64,000 nt of DNA from Campylobacter sputorum. GTDB taxonomy: Bacteria; Campylobacterota; Campylobacteria; Campylobacterales; Campylobacteraceae. Shown here piece after piece: positions 20,411-29,498 of the stretch. Under the pieces are notes generated by a model that worked only from the letters and a program-made list of their open reading frames with translations, was not told where the DNA came from and did not search any database. The stretch covers positions 992,001-1,056,000 of the forward strand of contig NZ_CP019685.1 in the NCBI RefSeq assembly GCF_002220775.1, read 5' to 3'. Each line of letters opens with the position of its first letter. The stretch's first letter is position 1. The translations under genes were made by a program, and so were the position numbers.

Positions 20411-21089
20411 AATCTACACTCAATAAATCAGCTTTAGCAAATATTTCTTTTGCCAAAGAGCTATAACCATCATCACAATTTACAAAAATTGGCGGTAAAA
20501 TTTCACATAAACTTTTAGAATTTTTTCTCGCCTCAATCAAAACAAGCTTTGTATTTTTTGTAGCTTTTGGATGCACGAATTGTACCTTATTTGTGTTAAA
20601 TTTAAGATTACGAAGCAAAAAAAATATATCATTAATTTGCTTTGCGTCATAGCAAAAAATCAAAGTTCCATTTGGTTTTAAAATCTTGAAACTTTTTTCT
20701 AAAAAATTTTGCAAATTTAAGTTAGAACTATATCTAGAAAAATTTTTGTGTAAATTTTTACTTTTTATAGCCCCGTCGTGGTAAAAAGGCGGATTTGAGA
20801 CAATATAATCAAATTTAACATCTTCATTCATATCTAAAAAATTGCCACTAATGATATCTGCTTTGATATTGTTTTCATTAGCATTTTTTATAGCCATATT
20901 TATATTTGTTTGCAATATATCAATCATAGTTAAAGAAATATTACTAAAATCTCTTTTTAACAAAAGCCCTAAAATACCACATCCACAACCAACATCTAAA
21001 ACATTGCCTTTTAGCTTTGTTATAAAGCTATAAAGCATTACCGTATCGCTGTTGTAGCGATATCCTTCTTTTGGCTGAAAAAGTTTCAT
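20403..21089 (-). CDS. tRNA1(Val) adenine-N6 methyltransferase-like protein (TrmN6 family)
   Basis: A 228-residue SAM-dependent methyltransferase. Motif I is VLDVGCGCGILGLLL (about 36-50) and the amino-methyltransferase motif IV is YIVSNPPFYHDG (about 105-116), the NPPF/Y signature of N6-adenine enzymes. The N-terminal LFQPKEGYRYNSDTVMLY matches the TrmN6/YfiC family, which modifies A37 of tRNA1(Val). It overlaps the coiled-coil gene by 4 bp and the YkgJ gene by 8 bp. Confidence 0.85.
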   Translation of the reverse strand: MKLFQPKEGYRYNSDTVMLYSFITKLKGNVLDVGCGCGILGLLLKRDFSNISLTMIDILQTNINMAIKNANENNIKADIISGNFLDMNEDVKFDYIVSNPPFYHDGAIKSKNLHKNFSRYSSNLNLQNFLEKSFKILKPNGTLIFCYDAKQINDIFFLLRNLKFNTNKVQFVHPKATKNTKLVLIEARKNSKSLCEILPPIFVNCDDGYSSLAKEIFAKADLLSVDYE

Positions 21090-23359
21090 CTATATACTTT
21101 TATAACAAAGCCTTGTTTATTTGGCTTTGTTATGACTTCATTTGCATAAGATATCCTAGAAAAATCTCCAAATTCATCTCTTATCAACCTTGCTCCAACT
21201 TCTGCTTTTTCATATCCTAAAGCGTAATTACTGATTTTATCTGCATTACTAATGCCACTATTTCGAAGTTTTTGAGATACTGCTTTTACGGAGCTTGAAC
21301 TGTTTATAGGAATGACTACAAAAGAAAAATTAGAATTATATTTTTGTAAAAATTCACTTACTAAGTTTTTACACATTACACTTGGTTTATTTTTTGAGTT
21401 CAAATCCTCACATGATATAGAATCTATATTAACAGCTTTTTTAGGAGCGATTTTTGCTATACTATTTTTATCTAATGAAAGTATATCGTGCCTTAATTTT
21501 CCATTTTCTATCTCAAGTTCTTTTATACTTTGCAAACTTTTTTCATATTTTGCAATAATGTCGTTTGTTTGAGTGCTTGAAATTCTATTTATTCTTAGTT
21601 TTTCATTTTCATTTACAACATCTAAAAGAAGTTTTTCGCTGTTAAGAAGTTGATTTTTTAACTTATTTATATCAGAAAGCAGTTCTTGGTTTTTTTCTTT
21701 TAGTGCTAGACTATCTTTATCGCTTTTTATAACCTCTATTTCAAAATTACCTTTTTTTGTTTTATTTAAATTTTCAAGCTTGGCTTTTAGTTTATTGTTT
21801 TCTTTTTTCAAATCGATAGAATTTTGTTTTTCATCTTTTATATCATTTAATTTTTGCGTTAAAGTTTTTATTTTATCTTCATATTCTCTAGTTTTTAAGC
21901 CATAGTTTAAAGCTAAATTTGAGTTTAATATTTTAGCTGAATTCTCCTCTTTTAAATTCTTTATCTCATCATTTAGCTTATTTATAGTAGTATTTAAAGA
22001 ATTTTGCAAAGAAGTTTTTTCATTTTGCAATGATGCAATTTTTTCATTTAGAAGTTTATAATTTTTATCAATTATATCTTTTGTAGTTTTATTGTCGTCT
22101 TTAAATTTATCCATTTTTTGATTTAAAGATAAAATTTGATTATCTTTAAGCTTAATAAGCTCTTCAAGATTTGATATAATCAAACTTTCATTTTTATCAT
22201 TTATCTTTTTTAACTCATTTTGCAAATTAGATATAGTTAAATTTTGCTCTCTAAGCATACTAAGATACTTTTTTTCTAAACTTTTATCCTTTAAATTTTT
22301 ATTTTCTACAAGCGTTTTAGCTAGTCTATCTTCAAGTCCTGTAATTTGATTTGTATAACTTTGCCTTTCTTCTAATGCTATTTTACCAAGATTTTTAATA
22401 TCTTCTTCTTTTGATTCTAAATCTTTTATAAATTTATCTTTTTGTTTTTCAAACTCAGTTCTCAAATCAGAAAGATCTGTTTTATTTTTTTTCTCTAAAT
22501 CAGCAATACTCATAGTATGCTTGCTTAAAAGATTGTTTATCTGAGTATCTTTTAAATCAACTATTTGCTTTAGATCAGATTTTTGCTTGTCGATTTCTTT
22601 TGCTTGTTTTGCTAAAAGTTCTAAATTTTGTGCATTTTTAGATTTAAGCTCTTCAAGTTGCTCTAAAAGATAACTATTTTTTTGACTAAGAGATGAGTTA
22701 TTTTGTTTTTCTTTGCTTGTTATATTTGAAAGTTTTTGACTAAATTCGAGCTCTTTATCGCGTAAAATCTTTTGAGCTATTTCTATCTCATTTTTTAACT
22801 CTACTATCTTTTGCTCATAAATTTTAGAATTTTGCATACTAGAAAGCTGAACATCATTTAGCCTTTTTGTAAGTTCATCTATATTCTTGTAGTGTTGATC
22901 TTGTGCTTGTCTTAAAAGTTTTAAATTTTTATCTAAAAATTCTTTTTTTTCATTTTCTATATCTTTTTTTTGATCTCTAAGCCTTAATATCGCCTCCCAG
23001 TTTTTGTTAGCTAAATCAATATTGTCTATATATAAAAGTTTATTATGATTTCTAAGTGCTATTATTTGGGCTTTAAGTTCATCATTACTGCCTACAACTT
23101 CTCCATCATTGCTATTTATTTCAAAATTTAGTGCGTAAGAATAAGGCGTTATGTAGTCCCCATACTCAGAAAGATCGTCTTTATTTATATAGTTTTTTTG
23201 AATACTAAGCGGTAAATCGCTAAATTTAAGCTCATTTTGATTTGTTTGGATATTTTCTTTTACAGAAACTTGCGAGATTTTTGTATCGTAAAATACATAA
23301 CAAATTGCCGCAAATAAGCTTGCAGCAAGTAAAGTTAAAAAAGTTAACAAAAACCTCAC
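21086..23359 (-). CDS. Membrane-anchored long coiled-coil protein
   Basis: A 757-residue protein with one N-terminal membrane helix (about 2-25), then nearly 550 residues of Lys/Glu/Asn/Leu heptads that should form a long coiled coil (about 95-640). A compact C-terminal domain of about 100 residues follows. It begins after a Cys-containing turn (SISCEDL) and includes FVVIPINSSSSVKAVSQKL, EVGARLIRDEFG and a final KQGFVIKVYR. The C-domain has an alternating strand/helix pattern somewhat like OmpA-type peptidoglycan-binding domains, but I do not see the defining residues. It heads the operon that ends in trpC-HIT. Probably a periplasmic structural protein; function unknown. Confidence 0.75.
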   Translation of the reverse strand: MRFLLTFLTLLAASLFAAICYVFYDTKISQVSVKENIQTNQNELKFSDLPLSIQKNYINKDDLSEYGDYITPYSYALNFEINSNDGEVVGSNDELKAQIIALRNHNKLLYIDNIDLANKNWEAILRLRDQKKDIENEKKEFLDKNLKLLRQAQDQHYKNIDELTKRLNDVQLSSMQNSKIYEQKIVELKNEIEIAQKILRDKELEFSQKLSNITSKEKQNNSSLSQKNSYLLEQLEELKSKNAQNLELLAKQAKEIDKQKSDLKQIVDLKDTQINNLLSKHTMSIADLEKKNKTDLSDLRTEFEKQKDKFIKDLESKEEDIKNLGKIALEERQSYTNQITGLEDRLAKTLVENKNLKDKSLEKKYLSMLREQNLTISNLQNELKKINDKNESLIISNLEELIKLKDNQILSLNQKMDKFKDDNKTTKDIIDKNYKLLNEKIASLQNEKTSLQNSLNTTINKLNDEIKNLKEENSAKILNSNLALNYGLKTREYEDKIKTLTQKLNDIKDEKQNSIDLKKENNKLKAKLENLNKTKKGNFEIEVIKSDKDSLALKEKNQELLSDINKLKNQLLNSEKLLLDVVNENEKLRINRISSTQTNDIIAKYEKSLQSIKELEIENGKLRHDILSLDKNSIAKIAPKKAVNIDSISCEDLNSKNKPSVMCKNLVSEFLQKYNSNFSFVVIPINSSSSVKAVSQKLRNSGISNADKISNYALGYEKAEVGARLIRDEFGDFSRISYANEVITKPNKQGFVIKVYR

Positions 23360-23378
23360 AAAAAGTCTCCCAAATAAA

Positions 23379-24332
23379 CTATATTTTAGATTTTATATGA
23401 CTTATAATATTATGAGCATGATTTAATGCAAATACTATAGAGCCACCATTTTTAGTAACTATATCACCGCCAACATAAAGACCTGGTATATTTGTCATTA
23501 AATTCTCATCTACTATTGGTTGAGAATTCTCATTTACTTTAATTGAACATCTTTGTAAAAAATCTATTGGAGTTGAGCCACCTATCGCATAAATAATCCT
23601 ATCATAAATTTCATATGATCCATCGCTAAATTTGACTTTTATTTTGTTATTTTCATTTTCTAGTTCAGTTATATCAATGCCTAGTTTTAAATTTAATTTA
23701 TTTTGCTCTGCTAAATCAAGAAGTTCTCTTTCATTGATATCATTAAGTCTTGTAAATGTAATTTTTCTATAACAAAGTGTAACAATATTTGCTTTACTAA
23801 GCTCTATTGCATACTCAGCTGCCGAATTACCGCCACCTACAACCATAATCTTTTCATCATTAGAACAAGAATTTAAATTAAAATTTACAACTGAATTTAA
23901 AGAAGTCGGGATTTTGTAATCAGGCTTATTTGGTCTGCCCATTTTACCGATTGCTACAACAACATTTTTAGCCTCATAAATAGTGCTTGGCGTTGCAACA
24001 TGAAAAATATCTTCAATTTTTTGAACTTTTTCAACTTCTATATTAAAAACTGTATCTACTTTTTCTTCTTCAAGAAGTTTATCAAAATAATCCAAAACAT
24101 CTTCTTTTATAGATGTTTCAAAAGGAACATTTCCAACAACAACTGAAGGCATATTTTTATACTCTTTGTCTACTCTTTTATTGTCTTTATAAAATTTTCT
24201 AATTGTTTGAGAGTGGTTATCGCCTTTTTCTAAAAGTAAAACATTTTCAAATCCCATCTTTTTTGACTCAACAACTGAAGCTATTCCACAAGGACCTCCG
24301 CCAATTACAACAACATCATAAATATTTTTCAA
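23379..24332 (-). CDS. FAD/NAD(P)-binding oxidoreductase, YpdA/thioredoxin-reductase-like
   Basis: A 317-residue flavoprotein with an N-terminal FAD-binding GGGPCGIAS (about 11-19), an NAD(P)-binding GGGNSAAEYAIEL (about 166-178) and the C-terminal FAD motif IPGLYVGGD (about 285-293). It lacks the CxxC redox pair of true thioredoxin reductases. The single Cys in the first glycine motif resembles the YpdA bacillithiol-disulfide reductase family. The start is TTG 24332, preceded by GGAGAG. It is divergent from proA, an arrangement I recall from C. jejuni. Substrate unknown. Confidence 0.82.
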   Translation of the reverse strand: MKNIYDVVVIGGGPCGIASVVESKKMGFENVLLLEKGDNHSQTIRKFYKDNKRVDKEYKNMPSVVVGNVPFETSIKEDVLDYFDKLLEEEKVDTVFNIEVEKVQKIEDIFHVATPSTIYEAKNVVVAIGKMGRPNKPDYKIPTSLNSVVNFNLNSCSNDEKIMVVGGGNSAAEYAIELSKANIVTLCYRKITFTRLNDINERELLDLAEQNKLNLKLGIDITELENENNKIKVKFSDGSYEIYDRIIYAIGGSTPIDFLQRCSIKVNENSQPIVDENLMTNIPGLYVGGDIVTKNGGSIVFALNHAHNIISHIKSKI

Positions 24333-24413
24333 ATTTACTCTCCAAAATATTAAGTTTTAAATGCTAAAATATACCAATTTTTTAGTTTAAATTTGATTAA
24401 AAGAGAAAATATT

Positions 24414-25637
24414 ATGATAGATACAATCAAAAAAGCAAGACAAACATCAAAAACACTACTTGAATTAAACCCGCAAACAAAGAAAAATATCATACTTGAT
24501 ATGAGCGAGGAAATATCAAAATCCAAAAAAGATATATTAAGTGCAAATAAAATAGATATGCAAAACGCAATTTCACTTAGCAAAGCTATGCAAGATAGAT
24601 TAATGTTGGATGAAAAACGGATAAACGATATAGCAAATTCGCTAAAAATAGTAGCAAATTTACAAGATCCAATAGGTAATGTTTTAAGTGGTTGGATAAA
24701 TTATGCTGGTTTAAAAATAAACAAAGTTTCTATACCTATTGGCGTAATTGGTATAATTTATGAATCGCGTCCAAATGTTACTGCCGAAGTTGCATCTTTG
24801 TGTCTAAAAAGCTCAAATGTTTGCCTATTAAAAGGCGGAAAAGAGGCACTGAATTCAAATTTAGCAATCATAAAAGCACTACATAAATCTTTAGAAAAAT
24901 TTAATATCCCTACAAAATGCATTAGCTATCTTAATATCTCAAGACAAGATGTTAAAAAATTTTTAAAAATGGATAAATACATAGATCTTATCATACCAAG
25001 AGGTGGAGAAAATTTGGTAAAAATGGTAAGCAATACATCAAAAATACCAGTTATAAAACACGACAAAGGACTTTGTCATGCTTATGTAGATGAATTTGCT
25101 GATTTAAAAAAAGCTTTAGATATATGCGTAAATGCAAAATTTTCAAAACCATCGGCTTGTAATAGCATCGAGACAATACTAATCCATAAAAATATAGCTG
25201 ATAAATTTTTGCCTATGTTAAAAACTAAATTTGATGAGCTAAAAATACATATAAAGGGTTGTAAACAAACTGCTAAATTTATAAATTGCGAAAAAGCTAC
25301 AAACAAGGACTTCGATACAGAATATTTAGACTACGCAGTAAATTTAAAAGTTGTTTCAAGCATAGATGAAGCTATAACTCATATAGAAAAATTTAGCTCA
25401 TCTCATTCTGAAGTTATAATATCTAAAAACGAAGAAAATATACAAAAATTTTTAAATTTAATTGATAGTGCTTGTGTGTATGTAAACGCATCAACGAGAT
25501 TTAGCGATGGAGGTGAGTTTGGATTTGGAGCAGAAATTGGAATTAGCACAAATAAACTTCACGCAAGAGGTCCAATGGGACTAAATGAACTAACTACATA
25601 CAAATATCAGGTATTAGGAAATGGGCAAGTAAGATAG
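24414..25637 (+). CDS. proA: Glutamate-5-semialdehyde dehydrogenase (gamma-glutamyl phosphate reductase)
   Basis: ProA reduces gamma-glutamyl phosphate to the semialdehyde in proline synthesis. At 407 residues it is full length. Family blocks include PIGVIGIIYESRPNVT, CLLKGGKEA, IPRGGENLV, KHDKGLCHAYVD, the catalytic Cys in SKPSACNSIET and the C-terminal GAEIGISTNKLHARGPMGL. I chose ATG 24414, which has an AAAGAGA upstream, over an in-frame TTG at 24393. No proB is in the window. Confidence 0.97.
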   Translation: MIDTIKKARQTSKTLLELNPQTKKNIILDMSEEISKSKKDILSANKIDMQNAISLSKAMQDRLMLDEKRINDIANSLKIVANLQDPIGNVLSGWINYAGLKINKVSIPIGVIGIIYESRPNVTAEVASLCLKSSNVCLLKGGKEALNSNLAIIKALHKSLEKFNIPTKCISYLNISRQDVKKFLKMDKYIDLIIPRGGENLVKMVSNTSKIPVIKHDKGLCHAYVDEFADLKKALDICVNAKFSKPSACNSIETILIHKNIADKFLPMLKTKFDELKIHIKGCKQTAKFINCEKATNKDFDTEYLDYAVNLKVVSSIDEAITHIEKFSSSHSEVIISKNEENIQKFLNLIDSACVYVNASTRFSDGGEFGFGAEIGISTNKLHARGPMGLNELTTYKYQVLGNGQVR

Positions 25638-25641
25638 AGCA

Positions 25642-25677
25642 AAAAATACAATAATATATAAAAATTATTGTATTTTT
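25642..25677. terminator. Bidirectional terminator between proA and the YcfL-like gene
   Basis: Perfect 14-bp arms AAAAATACAATAAT (25642-25655) and ATTATTGTATTTTT (25664-25677) flank an 8-base loop. The A/T runs provide a U-tract in both directions. Confidence 0.8.
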
Positions 25678-25692
25678 GATTTTAAATTTTAT

Positions 25693-26094
25693 TTATTTTA
25701 TATCATCGCTTTTGGGATACATTATCCTTACTTGATAATTTATGGCCTTTGTAGATGGCGAAACTCCTCTTATAACTAAATTTTTCATAGGGGTTACATT
25801 TATAATTTCCCATTTAGACATAAGAGTATCTACCAAAAAATTATCTTTATCAAACCAGTCTATTTTATAAGCAATTTTTATGCTTTTATCTGCTGTATTT
25901 ACAAAAACAGCTTCAATTTCTGTTAATCCATCTTCTCTGAGCTTATGTGCTGTATTTATAAGTTTAAAATCATCATAAAAATTATCAGATAATACTACTA
26001 TTTTATTTTCCAAAAGCTCTTTTTGAGTATCTGTAAAAAAGCTACATCCACAAAATAAAAGTGATATTAAAAGTGTAAAAATAATCTTTTTCAT
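25693..26094 (-). CDS. YcfL-family lipoprotein (DUF1425)
   Basis: A 133-residue protein with a signal peptide and lipobox (LLFCGC, Cys at about 18). The body resembles YcfL/DUF1425 proteins: EAVFVNTADKSIKIAYKIDWFD and a C-terminal beta-rich stretch around NVTPMKNLVIRGVSP. In E. coli, YcfL lies beside the peptidoglycan-synthase activator LpoB; here no such partner is visible. It is convergent with proA and lies downstream of the flagellar chaperone operon terminator. Function unknown. Confidence 0.75.
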   Translation of the reverse strand: MKKIIFTLLISLLFCGCSFFTDTQKELLENKIVVLSDNFYDDFKLINTAHKLREDGLTEIEAVFVNTADKSIKIAYKIDWFDKDNFLVDTLMSKWEIINVTPMKNLVIRGVSPSTKAINYQVRIMYPKSDDIK

Positions 26095-26155
26095 TTTTAT
26101 CCTTGTTAATTATGTATAAAAAAGAGTTACATTTTAAATTAAAATATAAAAAAAC

Positions 26156-26186
26156 ATCGATAATAAATTTAGAACTTATTATCGAT
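26156..26186 (-). terminator. Intrinsic terminator of the flaG-fliD-fliS-fliT operon
   Basis: Arms of 11 bp (26156-26166 and 26176-26186), ATCGATAATAA in one orientation, enclose a 9-base loop. In the minus direction the stem is followed by GTTTTTTTAT. It overlaps the last codons of the fliT-like gene. Confidence 0.85.
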
Positions 26187-26406
26187 AATAATCAGCATAT
26201 TTTCTAACGCTTTTTAACTTTTTTATATCGTTTGCCAAAGAGTCTTTTTTAAAATTTATTAAATTTAAAGCCTCTTTTGTAAGACTAAGAGCAGACAACA
26301 TATCATCAACTGTCTTAAAATTTGATGGCATACTGTCTATAAGAAGTAAAATTTTTTCACTATCTTTATTTGCTATGGCAATTTTAAAATTATCAAGCCA
26401 ATTCAT
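26179..26406 (-). CDS. FliT-like flagellar protein
   Basis: A 75-residue all-helical protein downstream of fliS and overlapping it by 14 bp. Its size, helical character and position after fliS are those of FliT, the export chaperone for FliD. Sequence resemblance is too weak to be decisive (visible residues include the basic end KKLKSVRKYADYYR). A small gene occupies the same place in C. jejuni. It ends in a strong terminator. Confidence 0.6.
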   Translation of the reverse strand: MNWLDNFKIAIANKDSEKILLLIDSMPSNFKTVDDMLSALSLTKEALNLINFKKDSLANDIKKLKSVRKYADYYR

Positions 26407-26773
26407 CTTCTTTAGTAACTTCCTTCCACGCTTCTAAAAGCTCTTTTACAACATGAATTACTTCATCAAGATTAGCTTTTTCATTTGTTAAATTTGCTTG
26501 TGTAAGAAGTTGAATCTCTCTTGTATAAAGACCAGCTAAATAATGTGCAACATCGCCTTGATTATAATCAAGTGAATTTATAAGCTCAAAAAATATCGCA
26601 TTTGCTCTATTTATATTATAAACTTTTGCTTCTATATCATCATCCTCTATAGCTTTTTTTGTCCTATAAACAAATTTAAGTATCCCCTCATAAAGCATTT
26701 CTATTAATTTTTTTGGAGATTCTATTCCTACGCTATTTTGCATATAAGCAGAATATGCTAAATTATTTTGCAT
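26393..26773 (-). CDS. fliS: Flagellin export chaperone FliS
   Basis: FliS binds the C-terminus of flagellin in the cytosol and keeps it unfolded for export. The 126-residue protein carries the family pattern AYSAYMQNSVGIESPKKLIEMLYEGILKF and a second helical block around INRANAIFFELINSLD. I chose ATG 26773 because AAGGA lies 7 bases upstream; an earlier in-frame start at 26809 would run back into the end of fliD. It overlaps the fliT-like gene by 14 bp. Confidence 0.94.
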   Translation of the reverse strand: MQNNLAYSAYMQNSVGIESPKKLIEMLYEGILKFVYRTKKAIEDDDIEAKVYNINRANAIFFELINSLDYNQGDVAHYLAGLYTREIQLLTQANLTNEKANLDEVIHVVKELLEAWKEVTKEDELA

Positions 26774-26786
26774 TTTACTTTCCTTT

Positions 26787-28661
26787 TTATTTATTTGCAA
26801 GTTCTGCATCTATCATACTTTGAAGTGCTGAAAACTGTCTGTTTAATTTACCTATAATGGCATCATATTGAGCAAATTGCATTTCCATTCTCTCATATCT
26901 TTCATCTATCTTTTTTTGCGTATCAAGTCTTTCATCGCTAAGTCTTTCGTTGTCTTTAGTTAAAGAATCCGAAAGCTTTGTTATCGTTCCTTCTTGACCA
27001 ACCATGCCATTTAGCGTATCTGTTAATTTGGCAAATACACCTTTGTTTTCACTAGAAGTAGCATGTATGCTTACTTTTTCTAATCCCAAAGCTTTAAGCA
27101 CATCATCTCTACCAGTTATTTCTATAGAACCACCATCTTGCCTTGTTAAATTAACGCCAGTTTTAGTAGCATTTAATTCAGCTTTTAAGCCTTTTATATC
27201 AGCTTTATTGATAGCGTCTAAAAGAGCAAGAGCATTTTGTTCTTTTGTATTAGCGGCATCTGTTTTAAATAAAATTTCTTTATCGCCTATCTTTAAAGCT
27301 CCGCTAGAAACATAAATAGCACCGCCTGATATATCTTTTGAACTATAAGATATTTTAGAATGGCTCATATCTCCTACGAAAAATTTCTCAACATAGTCAA
27401 AATCCTCTTCTGCCATTTTATTAAATTTTGATTTATCAAATTTCAAAAGACCATCTTCACTCAAACTTATACCAAAGTCAGACACTGTATTTAGTGCATT
27501 ATAGATATTTTTTATCTCATTGCCATTTTTATCTTGTGAAATTTCTGTAACACTTCTACCGGTATTTACAGCTTCAAATAAAACTTTGTTAATACTTGAT
27601 TTTATAGTAGTAATCTCATTCATACCTTGCAAAACACCGCCCATTCCAGTTTGTTCATTATAATCAGTAGAGGCGCTAAGATTATTCATAAGTTCATTAT
27701 ATGATTTTACAAGATTTTCTATCTCACTAATTATATTTTCAGTATCGTTATTTATACTAACACTAGTTTTCCCAGTCTCTTTTAAAGTAATTTCAACACC
27801 TGCTGTAATATCATCAAATTTATTACTTTGTCTTGACATATTAACACCATTATATGTAAATTCAGCATTTTGTGCTTTTTGTATATGGTTTGCTTCAAGC
27901 TGTGTTATTTGAACTTTATTACCAGAGCTATCAAGAATTGGCTGAGAGTTTTCATCGAGTTTATCCACCATCTCATTTCCAAGACCAAGAGCAGAAAGTA
28001 TTTTTAAAGAATTTGGATCATCTATTTCGCTTCCATTTGTATCTTTAGTTTTTGTAGCACTAAATGATAAAGCATTATCTAATCCAGAATCTTTTGATTG
28101 TATTATAAGCTGAGACTTGCCCTCTCCTACATTTAAAATTTTGGCACTCACAGCACCATTTGTTGCTCTATTTATCTCATTAGCTAAATCTTCATAAGTA
28201 TCTGATTGTTTTATATTTATTTTAAATTCTTTTTTATTACTACCGCTTCCTAAAGTTATAGTAAAATTACCATCATCAAAAAGCTTTCCACCAGCAGAAA
28301 CTATGTCATTTTCGCTTCCAAATTTAGAAGTTTGATAAACATCATTTTGAGCTAACTGTTTTACATCTAAATTAAAATCATGCAAATTAACACCAGAAGA
28401 AACATTTACATTAGCACTATCCCCATTAACACTTGCTTTTCTTTTAAGGTATGTTGTCTCATTTCCTAGGGCTGATACTGATGTTTTCAAAGATGACAAG
28501 AATGTAGAAATAGTTGTTATATCTTTTTGTTTAGTGGTATTATCTGTGATATTTTTACCAATAGGATCTATTTGCGCTTTTACATCAGCAGCTTTTAGCT
28601 TGTCGATTATATCTCCTGTTAAAACCTGACTTCCTATTCCGAGTGATTTTATGGCTGGCAT
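26787..28661 (-). CDS. fliD: Flagellar filament cap protein FliD
   Basis: FliD caps the filament and folds flagellin at the tip. The 624-residue protein has the FliD N-terminal domain (SLGIGSQVLTGDIIDKLKAAD, and a coiled-coil start near 40-70), a variable surface-exposed middle rich in Asp, Asn and Ser, and the C-terminal coiled-coil domain ending in RYERMEMQFAQYDAIIGKLN and a Q/S-rich tail (SALQSMI). It follows flaG by 3 bp. Confidence 0.95.
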   Translation of the reverse strand: MPAIKSLGIGSQVLTGDIIDKLKAADVKAQIDPIGKNITDNTTKQKDITTISTFLSSLKTSVSALGNETTYLKRKASVNGDSANVNVSSGVNLHDFNLDVKQLAQNDVYQTSKFGSENDIVSAGGKLFDDGNFTITLGSGSNKKEFKINIKQSDTYEDLANEINRATNGAVSAKILNVGEGKSQLIIQSKDSGLDNALSFSATKTKDTNGSEIDDPNSLKILSALGLGNEMVDKLDENSQPILDSSGNKVQITQLEANHIQKAQNAEFTYNGVNMSRQSNKFDDITAGVEITLKETGKTSVSINNDTENIISEIENLVKSYNELMNNLSASTDYNEQTGMGGVLQGMNEITTIKSSINKVLFEAVNTGRSVTEISQDKNGNEIKNIYNALNTVSDFGISLSEDGLLKFDKSKFNKMAEEDFDYVEKFFVGDMSHSKISYSSKDISGGAIYVSSGALKIGDKEILFKTDAANTKEQNALALLDAINKADIKGLKAELNATKTGVNLTRQDGGSIEITGRDDVLKALGLEKVSIHATSSENKGVFAKLTDTLNGMVGQEGTITKLSDSLTKDNERLSDERLDTQKKIDERYERMEMQFAQYDAIIGKLNRQFSALQSMIDAELANK

Positions 28662-28664
28662 AAT

Positions 28665-29030
28665 TTATCCTTTCTTATCCATTAACAAACCTATAATTTC
28701 TTTAAAATGTTCGCTTAGTTTCATCATACTTTCTGTAGGAATTTTTCTTATAACTTCTCCAGTATTTTTTTCTAAAACATTTACATAAAGAGAACTTATC
28801 TCCTCATTATAGGCAAATCTTATATTTGTCTGCAAAGACTCCATCTGTTTATTTAATCGATCTGCAATCTTATTTATCTCTTCATTTGATAAAGACCTTT
28901 TTTGATTTAACTCTTCATTACTACTACTCAAATTAGATTTTTCAAATAACGCTGATTTTGTACTATTTTGAGTTTGAGATAAAGAAATAAAACTATCCAT
29001 TTGTCTTGAAGCTACATCATATATCTCCAT
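28665..29030 (-). CDS. flaG: FlaG family flagellar protein
   Basis: A 121-residue protein with a disordered polar N-terminus and a conserved C-terminal FlaG domain (about 60-115: NIRFAYNEEISSLYVNVLEKN, GEVIRKIPTESMMKL). In Campylobacter FlaG affects filament length. AAGGAG lies just before ATG 29030 and a sigma28-type -10 box is about 35 bp upstream. It is first gene of flaG-fliD-fliS-fliT. Confidence 0.92.
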   Translation of the reverse strand: MEIYDVASRQMDSFISLSQTQNSTKSALFEKSNLSSSNEELNQKRSLSNEEINKIADRLNKQMESLQTNIRFAYNEEISSLYVNVLEKNTGEVIRKIPTESMMKLSEHFKEIIGLLMDKKG

Positions 29031-29063
29031 AATTTTCTCCTTAAAATTATTTTCTTTGGTGAG

Positions 29064-29071
29064 TATATCGA
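29064..29071 (-). promoter_or_regulatory. Sigma28 (FliA) -10 element for the flaG operon
   Basis: On the minus strand the sequence reads TCGATATA, matching the CGATAT core of epsilonproteobacterial sigma28 promoters. An AT-rich -35-like AAATAAATTA lies about 12 bases upstream. The flaG start is 34 bp downstream. Assignment is by motif and gene content. Confidence 0.65.
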
Positions 29072-29150
29072 CAAAAAGTATAATTTATTTAGTTTGGCAT
29101 ACTAAATTTTATTTTTTTAGTTAAAATAAGAAAATATTTTGGAGGGAGTT

Positions 29151-29498
29151 ATGAAAATATCTTTTGAATGTGAATGTATTTTGCTGCAAAAATCAATGAT
29201 GTTATTTCTTGGTAAATTTGCCTCTAGAAGAAAAGATTGTGATTTTATAATAAGCGACAAAAAACTAGATACAAATAAACCAGTTTTTATTATAGGCGAA
29301 AACTCACCATATCTTAAATTTCCTTTTAATAAACAAGAGTTAGTTTATACAATAGAAGATTTTTACTCTGCTATGCAAATAAAACATCGCGAAAATATAG
29401 AGTATATTTCAAGTAGTTTTGAAGATAAACTAAATAATTTGCTTAATAAATTTAAAATAGACTTAACAGAACTGATAAAAAATGAACTCAAAAAATAA
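29151..29498 (+). CDS. Hypothetical protein in the flagellar cluster
   Basis: A 115-residue protein I do not recognise beyond its place upstream of the RsmD-like gene and flgI, which is shared with C. jejuni. The N-terminal half is mixed alpha/beta (MKISFECECILLQKSM, PVFIIGENSPYLKFPF). The C-terminal half is helical and acidic/basic, like a short coiled coil. The very strong GGAGGGAG 4-11 bases before ATG 29151 sets the start; an upstream in-frame TTG lies before the ribosome site. It overlaps the next gene by 17 bp. Confidence 0.7.
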   Translation: MKISFECECILLQKSMMLFLGKFASRRKDCDFIISDKKLDTNKPVFIIGENSPYLKFPFNKQELVYTIEDFYSAMQIKHRENIEYISSSFEDKLNNLLNKFKIDLTELIKNELKK

